A DNA stretch of 64,000 nt from NCBI GenBank assembly GCA_019973155.2, contig BPQB01000013.1, positions 372,001 through 436,000 of the forward strand, given 5' to 3'. A program made the translations under genes and the position numbers. The notes beneath the pieces were generated by a model. The model saw nothing but the letters and a program-made list of their open reading frames with translations. It was not told where the DNA came from and searched no databases. The first letter of the stretch is position 1. Each line of letters starts with the position of its first letter. Shown here one piece after another: positions 23,136 to 31,761 of the stretch. The stretch is from Phanerochaete sordida (Eukaryota > Basidiomycota > Agaricomycetes > Polyporales > Phanerochaetaceae).

Positions 23136-24842
23136 ATGAACAGAGACGACTCGGAGGTTGTCGGCAAAGACGACAAAGGTAGCTTGTGCGACCAGAGTCA
23201 ACCTTTCACAGAGAAGCAGGAGTGCCTCGTAAACAACTCAAAATCTACGGGCTCCTTTATCTGTATCAACATCCATTGTCTCCCTGTCGAACTCATCGCC
23301 GACATCTTCGCGCGCGTGGGCGTGCACCGTCCGGCACTGCGTACATCGCTCGAAATCCTGACAGCCTCACACGTCTGTCGCCGCTGGAGAGATATCACTC
23401 TGCAGAGTCCTCAGCTCTGGACCCACCTTGATCTACGCCCCGGCCGCAAGCCCGAATACCACCGCATGCTCATCGAGCGGTCCCAGAACTGCTCTCTCTA
23501 TGTATCCGGCGACGCCCGCCTGTGCGACGAATCTCAAATCGAGCTCGTAGTGGAAGTGATGCATCGCGTACGCTCCTTTGAAGTTTTTACCACTCCCCGA
23601 GCATCGGCAGGCAACCGCCTTGCGGATCTTCTGGCGGGACAGCGTCTGGACGCTCGACGTCTCGTGTTCTTCTCGGAATCGCTCGAGGCGGAAGGCGTAG
23701 ACGACGGCCGTCGCTGGATGCGGGATGAAGTCGAAGGCCGCTCTTTGCTTCCCCTTCTCAATCCCTCACATCTCCGAAGACTCTACCTCAACAGGCTCAA
23801 CGATTCCGTGCTGGACCACCTCTTGACTCTCCAGCATCTCGACCAGTTAATGACGCTATCGTTCCGCGCCGCCTACACGAGGGAGATCGCGGACTCGTAT
23901 GACGTTGCCAAGCTCGCACAAGTGCTGCAACGAACCGCCCCATCATTGACTAGACTGATCGTTGGCGGAGACTTCAAGGGAATCATGCGTACTCCCATCG
24001 ACGGCGATATCATCTTACCGAAGCTCTGGAAGATAGATCTCAACAGCGCAGAGGACGGCTGGATACCACTGCTCCCCTACCTTGCCGCGCCCGATGTAGC
24101 GTACGTCGAGATGCACCTCCACGACACGGCGGCACTGCGATACACGGGCCTGCATGCAGCAGCGACGAAGGCGGCGTCGATGATCAGCACAGCCTCGCGA
24201 AAGGCCTCGCCTCCGCAGCTGCAGGTTCTACTAAACTTCTCGCAACCGGAAATAGTAGAACTCATTGTCTCCGGAGGCGCAGACCTGCTGGACGTCGCCA
24301 TCAAGGACCTCTACATCGACGGCGTCGACTACTACTACTCGTTCTATCTGCAGCCGGAGCTGGTCCACGCATTTCTGCGTACGATGCTCGCGGCACTCCC
24401 GTCGCGCATCACGTCCCTCGTCATCTCCGGCAATTACACATGGTACACAAGCCCAGAACAGGCATCGTTCCTCGCCAACATCCTCTGTCTGTTCGCCGAC
24501 GTCCAGGATGTCGTGCTCGAGACGTTCGCGCTGTCCTTCCTCGCGCGCGCTCTGGCTCACGAGCCGCTGCCGCTCCCCAAGCTGCGCGCCTTGTATTTCA
24601 CACAGTGCACGGCCTGCCACATGCCGGAGCATTGGGACGCCACGTGTGTACCCACACAAGGAGACGCGTGTGCATGCGCGCACGCCATGGACGACCTCCA
24701 CGCGCACCTGGTGCGCCGCCAAGCGCACGCGACACCTGTGCAACGCGTCAGTTTCCTGAAGTGCACGTGGAAACGAGTGGAGGAGCAGGAGGCGGCCCTG
24801 GCGGCGATCATACCAGATTTTTCTGTCGTGCCGTTGTCCTGA
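23136..24842 (+). CDS. F-box protein (tandem copy 1)
   Basis: About 568 residues with no intron needed. The F-box is near residues 45-100: LPVELIADIFARVGVH ... SHVCRRWRDITLQSPQLWTH, the usual basidiomycete F-box-like pattern that binds Skp1 in SCF ubiquitin ligases. The rest is a leucine-rich, LRR-like region without a strict repeat, expected to bind substrate. A Cys/His-rich patch lies near the C-terminus (QCTACHMPEHWDATC ... DACACAH) before a conserved end EEQEAALAAIIPDFSVV. The start is the first ATG in frame (MNRDDSEVV); upstream is only non-ATG. It is closely related to the following gene (25171-26943) along its whole length. Such F-box genes are strongly expanded in agaricomycetes; substrate unknown. 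Confidence 0.82.
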   Translation: MNRDDSEVVGKDDKGSLCDQSQPFTEKQECLVNNSKSTGSFICINIHCLPVELIADIFARVGVHRPALRTSLEILTASHVCRRWRDITLQSPQLWTHLDLRPGRKPEYHRMLIERSQNCSLYVSGDARLCDESQIELVVEVMHRVRSFEVFTTPRASAGNRLADLLAGQRLDARRLVFFSESLEAEGVDDGRRWMRDEVEGRSLLPLLNPSHLRRLYLNRLNDSVLDHLLTLQHLDQLMTLSFRAAYTREIADSYDVAKLAQVLQRTAPSLTRLIVGGDFKGIMRTPIDGDIILPKLWKIDLNSAEDGWIPLLPYLAAPDVAYVEMHLHDTAALRYTGLHAAATKAASMISTASRKASPPQLQVLLNFSQPEIVELIVSGGADLLDVAIKDLYIDGVDYYYSFYLQPELVHAFLRTMLAALPSRITSLVISGNYTWYTSPEQASFLANILCLFADVQDVVLETFALSFLARALAHEPLPLPKLRALYFTQCTACHMPEHWDATCVPTQGDACACAHAMDDLHAHLVRRQAHATPVQRVSFLKCTWKRVEEQEAALAAIIPDFSVVPLS

Positions 24843-25170
24843 GGTGCTACTCTGGCATTAGCTGGGAGGACACTGGGTCTGATGTTTCGCTCTAATATTT
24901 CGTTCTCTGCGAGGCATCATGGATTCCAGCAGACGTCAACGCAGGCAACCTTGGTATAGATGGTATCATCGTATCTATCACGCATTTACCTACACCATGG
25001 CAGTCGCGGGAAGGATCATAAGACCGGAAGCACCACGGCGCGCAGCCGCTATATAGCCTCCGCCTTGGCTGCCAGGATATCATCACCCTCTCGCATATAC
25101 CACCACGAGCTTCGAACAACACGAGCATCGAGACGTCAATATTTGCATCACATTTGAGAGTAGAGGTAGC
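24843..25170. other. Intergenic region between the F-box pair
   Basis: Holds the promoter of F-box copy 2 with a TATA box (25049-25056). Nothing else seen. Confidence 0.45.
25049..25056 (+). promoter_or_regulatory. TATA box of F-box copy 2
   Basis: CTATATAG about 115 nt upstream of the ATG at 25171. Motif and position only. Confidence 0.45.
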
Positions 25171-26943
25171 ATGTGCGACAGCAGGTAAGTGCGCGATCCC
25201 ACGCTCCGCGTGTGGTCCCTGGTACTGATCTGAGTGTCCATCGACTCGGACAGTGCCGATGACCTCGTCCAAACCGATGCACGCAGCAGCCCTAAACAAC
25301 ACTCCCCTTCCTCCGCGGACTCGGAAGGCCTCACGAACGACTGCCAGCCATCGAAATCCATCATAATCTTCCACCGCCTTCCTGTTGAGCTCATCGTCGA
25401 AATCTTCGCTTCTGCGGGCGTGCACTGCCCTGGTTTGCGCGCCTCAATCCGAACCCTCAGGCTCTCGCACGTCTGCCGCTATTGGAGGGAGGTCACCCTA
25501 CAGAGTCCTCAGCTTTGGATCCGCATCGAGATATGGCCCCGTCGCAAGCCCGAGTACCAGCGCATGATCGTAGAAAGGTCCAAGGATTGCCTCCTCTCCG
25601 TCTCCGGTGACGCTCGCGCTTGCGACGCGTCCCAGGTTGAACTCGTGTTCGCAGTGATGCACCGCATAGCCTCATTGGAACTTGTCAATGCTCCCCGGGC
25701 ATCGGCGGTGAACCACCTCGCAGATCAGCTTTTGGGCAAGAGGCTGGATGCCCCGCACCTAGTCTTATACTCAGAAGCATACGAAGCGGAGGGCTGGGCC
25801 AGCGGTCGTCCAGAGTGGGATACCATCGAAGGCCGCTCTTTGTTTCCACTTCTCAACATGCCCCGTCTCCACCAAGTCTACTTCAGTAGACTCAACGATC
25901 ACAATCTCGACAGTCTCCTGGCTTTCGAGCATCTCTCCCAGCTAACCACGCTGTCATTTCGTGCTACCCAATCGTGGAAGGACGTGGACGATTCATACGA
26001 TGTATCCAAGCTCGCGGAGGTGCTGCGACGCGCCGCTACATCACTATCCACACTGCACATTTGTGGCAACTTCCACGGGAGTGTGCGCCACTCTATCGAC
26101 AGCGACATCGTCTTACCGAAACTTCGGGATATGGAGCTTGACACGAAGGAGGATTGTTGGCTACCGCTGCTCCCACGTCTCACCACTCCAGGGATGTTAT
26201 TCCGTGTAGATATACACCTCGGTACTGAGGCAGCACTGCAACACGCGAACCTGCTTACAGCAGCCACAAGGGCGGCGTCGATGATCAGCGCTGCCTCGCA
26301 CTCCTCCCCGCCCCCGGCTCCGCAGCTGCAGGTTTTTCTCTCGTTTATGCACGTGGCTCGCTACTTGGAAGAAATTCCGGAAGTGTGGTTTGTTGCTTTC
26401 GGCGGCGTAGACATATCGGAAGATAAGGCTACCCAGGGTCCCCGCAACCATTGCCTCGCCTACTCGTACTCATTCCACCTGGACACTAAAAGCGCCCTTA
26501 CGTTTCTGAGCGCAATGCTCGCGGACCTCCGGCCGCAGATCGAGCACCTCAGCATCTTCCGCGGCGAATATTGGCCGCCCACGATCCTCAACGAAATTGC
26601 CGGCCTGTTCACCGCCGTCGAAGACGTGCTGTTCGGGGGCTTCACGCTGCCCCATATCACGAGCGCACTGGCCGCGCATCCCGCGCTCCTGCCGAACCTG
26701 CGCACCATCCGCCTTGTTGAATGCAGCATCTGCAATCAGTGCCAACCCAGCCGGCCCGGAACGTTCTGCGGCTGTGGGCAGGCCATGGCTGTATTTGCAG
26801 CGCTGCTGATGCACCGTCGCGCCCTTGGGGTGCCTGTGCGGCGCGCCAGCTTTGTACGGTGCTGGCAAACGCGGCTGGCGGAACAGGAAGCGGCCCTGGC
26901 TGCGATTGTGCCGGAGTTTTCTGTCGTGGATCCGCAGGTTTGA
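25171..26943 (+). CDS. F-box protein (tandem copy 2)
   Basis: Paralog of 23136-24842. The long frame has no ATG ahead of the F-box, so a mini-exon is needed: ATG at 25171 (MCDS) with 5' splice site GTAAGT at 25185 and acceptor CAG at 25251-25253, joining to SADDLVQTDARSSPKQ. F-box: LPVELIVEIFASAGVH ... SHVCRYWREVTLQSPQLW. The body matches copy 1 throughout (KPEYQRMIVERS, GRSLFPLLN, RLND). The C-terminal Cys-rich patch is retained but rearranged (ECSICNQCQPSRPGTFCGCG). Expected role: SCF substrate adaptor. Separate promoters suggest independent regulation. Very likely a local duplication followed by divergence. Confidence 0.82.
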
Positions 26944-27455
26944 GACCGCACATTCTGCATGGAGATCTATGTAACACCACAGGGTACAGCATCATTCGAT
27001 AGTCGCGGATAGACGCTACCATGCACATCCCAGTCACTAGACTCGGGCGTAGGATTATGTAACTTTTTGCCCGTGCTTCGCCACGCGTCGTCGCGCCTTC
27101 ATATTCTCCGGGCCTCCCCTTAATTTCTCCCTTTTCTCTAGCCGTTCCTTTTCATTGACGTCCTCGAGGGCTTTAGCCTGCGACAGATGGTTTTCCGAGG
27201 TTCTCTAGTCCTTCCCCTCAAATTGACAGTATGCTATTCGTTCATTTCCCTGTTCTATTCAAGTATTTACCAGTTATTGATCTCGAATCTATTTACAAAG
27301 GTCTGCACCTTTTTCTTCGTTCACTGTCCTTCTCCTTGTATTTATCAGTTATTCTTCTCGCGACGAAAGAGACCATCTGTTTCCGTTTTTCTCCTAGTGT
27401 TTTCAACCACGCCACGTCCCGATCGGGTCCTAATCGAACGATCACTCTGTTTAAC
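26944..27455. other. AT- and pyrimidine-rich island
   Basis: The plus strand is strongly C/T-rich with runs such as tttttcttcgttc and much lower GC than flanking genes, beginning about 27050. It could be a CT-rich fungal promoter and 5' leader for the small frame at 27456, or a relic of inserted DNA. No clear terminal repeats or coding domain seen. Confidence 0.35.
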
Positions 27456-27848
27456 ATGACGGCCACCATATATTCTTCTTCTCTTCCGGGTATCATTTGC
27501 CTACGGCACGGACGATTGCACTACATATACATACAAGATAACGTACGGAACTACGGAACTCTAGGGTATCAGAATCTCGAACTTGTTGTACACTTCGGTT
27601 TGCCGGCGCTGCCGGGGTTCGATAAGGCGACCAACGCTCGTGCCGTAGCTGTGCTTGAAATGCAGGACGGTCGTACACCCTTCCAGATAGACAGAGCTTT
27701 GCTGTCAATCCGCGCTGCGGGAGGCATCAGAATCTGCCTTGAGTTTGCTATAGCGCTGTGCGAAGCCGGGCTTGTGGGCCGATGGCAGAGTGTGGTCGTG
27801 GCCAGTTTCATGGGGTCAGGACCCCTGATGGTGGGACTTGAAGGCTAG
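27456..27848 (+). CDS. Possible small protein behind a pyrimidine-rich leader
   Basis: A 130-residue frame starting at the ATG 27456 (MTATIYSSSLPGIICLRHG) and ending near GPLMVGLEG. The composition is ordinary (no low complexity), with an Ile/Leu-rich C-terminal half. The frame stays open further upstream without ATG. No family recognised and no intron needed. The long CT-rich stretch ahead would suit a basidiomycete promoter, but the AT-rich codon use differs from neighbours. It may equally be non-coding. Confidence 0.25.
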   Translation: MTATIYSSSLPGIICLRHGRLHYIYIQDNVRNYGTLGYQNLELVVHFGLPALPGFDKATNARAVAVLEMQDGRTPFQIDRALLSIRAAGGIRICLEFAIALCEAGLVGRWQSVVVASFMGSGPLMVGLEG

Positions 27849-27940
27849 TCCGGGGGCATGCAGCTCTTGCTGAGCCAGAGTTACTGGGGCTGGCTTCGTT
27901 AGCAAGCCACCACGCCGGTGAGAGAAGGCGACGCACCATG

Positions 27941-28575
27941 TCATGCCCATAACGTCAGCTTCACCAGCTGCATCGCCCCCGCAGGCTTCTGCCTCACGAC
28001 GAACATGGTCCCGAGGCGCGTGGCTGCATGCGCACGCCGCGTGAGCCCCACCTGTGCACAGCGCAAGCCGAGCACGCACCTTCCGGAAAGCCCTCCACGT
28101 CGCACACGCTCGTGACGAGCCCCGCCGCGTCGAACGCGTCCTCGACCTGGCCAAACGTGCCGATGTAGAGCGCGCTGCCGGGCGCGCGCGGGACCGCGCC
28201 CTGCGCGCGCAGCGCGGCGTCGACGGGGTCCTGCGCGGGCGGCGCGGCGCCCATGCCCGCGGCGACGACCGCGCCCGCGATGCGCTGCTTGAGGCGCAGC
28301 GCGCGCGCGGGCGAGAGCGGGCGCGGCGGGAGGCCCGCGAACGCCGCCCAGCACACGTACAGGCCCTGCTCGTCCATCGCGGCGCCGTCGAGCGCGGGCG
28401 GCGCGGCGAGCGTCGCGGACGACGCCGAGGCGAACTCCCAGTCGCTGTCCGAGAACGCGGGTTCCGGGTCGATCGGCTCGGGCTGGGAGGCGTGCTTGGA
28501 CTTGGAGGCCTGCGAGCGGCGGCCCTTGCGCCGGAAGGTGAGGCGGAGGAGTGCGCGGATGCCGAAGGGGGGCAT
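27941..28575 (-). CDS. Small hypothetical protein
   Basis: Two exons, about 190 residues. ATG at 28575 begins MPPFGIRALLRLTFRRKGRR, a basic N-terminus, followed by an acidic Ser-rich stretch (EPAFSDSDWEFAS) and an Ala/Pro-rich middle. A block that looks structured, ALYIGTFGQVEDAFDAAGL then SVCDVEGFPE, is cut by an intron (about 28024-28080, GTGCGT to ATGCAG). The second exon is in frame as ATRLGTMFVVRQKPAGAMQL and ends TLWA with TGA at 27941-27943. No domain recognised. Confidence 0.55.
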
Positions 28576-29404
28576 TGTGCCGGAGGCTCCTGGGTCTTCA
28601 CTTGAGATCGGCTTGCAAGTGTTCCTACGCGTAGGAGAGAGGTGCAGCGTAAGGGTGCCAGGGTGGGTGCGGCAGGTATGAAGGTCTGGTAGCCCTTGAG
28701 GACGGCTGCGAGGCTCTTAAACCATGCCAGGCGCAGGCCGCACGTTGCGGCAGAGAGTGCTCCGGGCTAACGCCCAGACGCAGCTATGAATACGCCCGAA
28801 AGCACGCCTTCGCGAACGCCTGGATGCTGCAGCGAAGCATGATAGGGTGTGAGCGTCCTCGTCTAGGCCCCTTCGCATAGGAGAGTCGCAGCCTAGCAAC
28901 CTGAGATGAGCTTCTGGCTGATCAGGCCGTTAGCGTGTATGACGCACTGTGTAGCCACTAGAGTAGTTGTTCGCTGTGCTCACCGCTGTGCAGAGCGTTC
29001 GCAGGTAAGTTGCGCGGCGGGCACGCTGCTGGCAGGACAGCTCGCTCGGCCCGCGTGTGTGCTCTGAACACCTGTCTTCGGCATGTTCCCCAGACAGCCG
29101 TCCTCGAGCGCCCTGTGCAGGGTCCTCTGCCAATCTTCCGCCAGGCCCGCGGCCAGCCACGCCAAGGTCGCGAGGCGGCCAGGTGATAGTCTCTGCCCAA
29201 GCACTACACCTGCCACATCCGGCTGCCCGATCGCAGCGATGCCCGCGGCAATCGCCGAGAGCGTGCCTGGGACTAGGCCGCATCTTATCTTATCTCCTCC
29301 ACACTGGCCTCGACCCCAGAATTCGAAGCTAGCGCGATGACTTGCCTCGCCTGCGATTCCTCGTCCCTTCCAAGCGGCTCTCACCCACCGCGAACACAGA
29401 CGAA
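28576..29404. other. Divergent intergenic region
   Basis: About 830 nt between divergent genes. A minus-strand frame at 28980-29384 reads somewhat protein-like (Ala/Gly/Leu-rich) but has no motif and overlaps the promoter of the flavoenzyme gene, so I do not call it. Confidence 0.4.
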
Positions 29405-30762
29405 ATGGCCCAGCCCAGCGAGAACGCGCCGCACATCGTCATCCTCGGCGCAGGCGTCATCGGGCTCTCCGCCGCCCATGTCCTCTCCGAGAGGTACCCG
29501 TCGTACAAGTTCACTGTGGTCGCACGAGACTTGCCAGAGGAGGCAGACATGAACTCGCAGGCATGGGCGAGCCCTTGGGCAGTGAGTGCGCCGCCACTCA
29601 CGTGCGTGGAGCTTGACCCGACGTTCCATAGGGGGCAGACTGGTCTCCCATCGGTGACTTTGAGGAGAAGAGGTACAAGCGCGAGCTCACCACCTTGTGA
29701 GTCACACATCGAATCCTACGCATCCAAGTCTGAACCACAATGCAGCAATCGCCTATGGGACATGATACCTTCTGGCCTCGTCCGGGTATGTCAGAGAGCA
29801 TCCTTACCCTCATCTTTCCACTCAATACGCCAATTGCAGACCCTACCGTCCCGTATATGCTATACCGAAGAAATAGACGACGCGAAGATCTGGTACAAGG
29901 ACCTCGTTCGCGACGTAAGCTGCCCGGAACACGTCCCCTTAGCCGCCTCTGACAGCATTCCAGTTCCGCATCCTCGACAAGGACGAAGTCCCCTCGGGCG
30001 CCGTCGCCGGCGTCGCATTCACGACCGTCTCCCTCAACCCGCAACTCTACCTCCCCTGGCTGCGCGCCGAGCTCGCCGCGCGCGGCGTCACCTTCCTGCG
30101 CCGGCGCGTCGCCTCGATCCAGGAGGCGGCCGAGCTCGCAGGGCGCGGCGGCGCGCTCGTGAACGCGACCGCGCTCGGCGCGCGCTCGCTCATCGGCGTG
30201 CAGGACACGGCCGTGTACCCGATCCGCGGGCAGACGCTCCTCGCGTACGCGCCGCGCGTGCAGGAGTTCCTGTCGTACCCGCTCGGGCTCGGCGCGGTGC
30301 CGACGGGCGAGGCGACGTACATGATCCCGCGCCCCGCGCCGCCGGGGCACGTGCTCATCGGCGGGACGTTCCAGGAGGACTGCTGGGACCTCTCCGTCGA
30401 CTACGGCACCGCGCGCAGCATCTGGCGGCGGTGTTTGGAGCTCGCGCCCGCGCTGAGCGACCCCGATGTGCGCGTCCTCGGGCACAACGTCGGGCTCCGC
30501 CCTGCGCGCAGGGGCGGCGCTAGGATCGAGGCGCAGTGGTACACGCTCCCGCTCGAGAGCGAGTTCTTGCCGCCGCCTGCAGAAGGCGCCGAGAAGTACG
30601 ACTTCTTGGTCATCCACGCGTACGGTTTTGGGTGAGTGGGATCCCTACTGCTCTGTATGACTGTCGCTGAGCCGCAGCAGTCCCGCGGGTTATCAGGGTT
30701 CATGGGGTGCAGCTGAGGAGGTTGCTGAGATCTTTGCGGAACACTTCAAGCCGAGCGCATGA
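29405..30762 (+). CDS. D-amino-acid-oxidase-like FAD enzyme
   Basis: FAD-dependent oxidoreductase of the DAO family; D-amino acid oxidases turn D-amino acids into 2-oxo acids, ammonia and hydrogen peroxide. N-terminal dinucleotide-binding motif [18 protein letters not shown] directly after MAQPSENAP. Four short introns occur in the first half (about 29582-29634, 29696-29735 and two more before 29965). The large exon holds [29 protein letters not shown] and the C-terminal FAD/substrate blocks [14 protein letters not shown] and [14 protein letters not shown]; the last is completed across an intron at about 30633-30680. It ends HFKPSA, so there is no SKL-type peroxisomal signal, unusual for a DAO. 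D-aspartate oxidase is an alternative. Exon borders in the first half are approximate. Confidence 0.8.
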
Positions 30763-31431
30763 TCCGCCGTGAGCGTAAATGAAATGTACATCTAACCACG
30801 ATTTAGCACCAAATTTATGACATGGGAGCAAAAGCTTCTGCCGCATGTCTGCAAGTGGACCTGCCATACATGGTTCGATCACCAGTGTTCAGACTGCGGT
30901 CTTGCCTGCGAAATTCTGCTCCCACACTTGTCAGACGCGATATATAGGAAGGGATGGCTCCTATGCGTTAGAGTTTCTATACGCCCGCACTCATTGCGAG
31001 GATACTATGACATGCCTTTCGGTAAGAGACACGATATGATTTCCCATACCTTCACTGACGACATCATTACAGGGTGGTCTTGATATCTTTCAGCAGCGTG
31101 TGGTGCTCACTGCAGGACGAGATACGCGGCCGACCACAGACTGGGCGGTCGAAACTGCGCAGTCTGGCGATGTTCTTTCATGCCCGCACCCAGCCCCTTC
31201 TCCGGCCGCAGCCCATGTCTCTTCGCGGCTGCTCTCCTCTGATACGGCGCGCTACCACTCCATCGCGCCCCATCGCCGAACTGCCCGTCGCCTGCTCCCA
31301 CCGCCATCGCTACAGTGCTCCCCTCTCGAGTCCACACGCCCACGGGCGACGCGCCGTCGTGCACCCCTCCGCACGCAGCTGCAGCATGGGTGACGCCGCC
31401 GCACACCCCCCGCACCCCACTCAAGCCATAC
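30763..31431. other. Intergenic region with weak coding hints
   Basis: About 670 nt. Proline-rich frames around 31100-31400 are open on the plus strand and may be the decayed upstream part of the small membrane protein that follows, but no start or domain could be supported. Confidence 0.35.
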
Positions 31432-31761
31432 ATGCACTCCAGCAACTACACAAACAAGCCCGCCGAGCTGCCGCATCCCGCGACCGCGGCGGCCTCCCTG
31501 CCCCCGACGTCCACAAGGCACTCCGCGCGCAGGGCCGCGATGCACATTGCCGTCGCGCTCGCCCTGTGCTGCGCGGTCTCCGCCGCTGTCTTTGGCCCGG
31601 GCGCGGTATGGCGTGCGGTTGTACGCGTGTCTGAAGTTGTTGCCGGGGTGCTTGGTTTGTACGCCCTCGCGGCGGCGCTGTTCATGTGGAGTTCGCTTTG
31701 GGTACCGCTGGTTTTCTATTGCGGGTTGTGCGTTTTCTGCTTGGTAGTCGACCTCACGTAG
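31432..31761 (+). CDS. Small membrane protein, possible 3' fragment of the CCCH family
   Basis: A 109-residue frame from ATG 31432 (MHSSNYTNKPAELPHP) with a Pro/Ser-rich start and hydrophobic segments HIAVALALCCAVSAAVFG, VVAGVLGLYALAAALFMW and VPLVFYCGLCVFCLVV, ending in TAG at 31759-31761. Layout (Ser/Pro linker then closely spaced membrane spans and a Cys-rich hydrophobic end) parallels the C-termini of genes C and D directly downstream. Its stop codon falls inside the sequence that is repeated at the start of both duplicated units. It could be the truncated tail of a sixth family copy or an independent small gene. Frame remains open upstream without ATG to about 31315. Confidence 0.4.
   Translation: MHSSNYTNKPAELPHPATAAASLPPTSTRHSARRAAMHIAVALALCCAVSAAVFGPGAVWRAVVRVSEVVAGVLGLYALAAALFMWSSLWVPLVFYCGLCVFCLVVDLT

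Noticed and set aside
28980..29384. 134-residue minus-strand frame in the divergent spacer
   Set aside because: Reads smoothly but lacks motif, homologous feel or splice partner, and lies on the flavoenzyme promoter.
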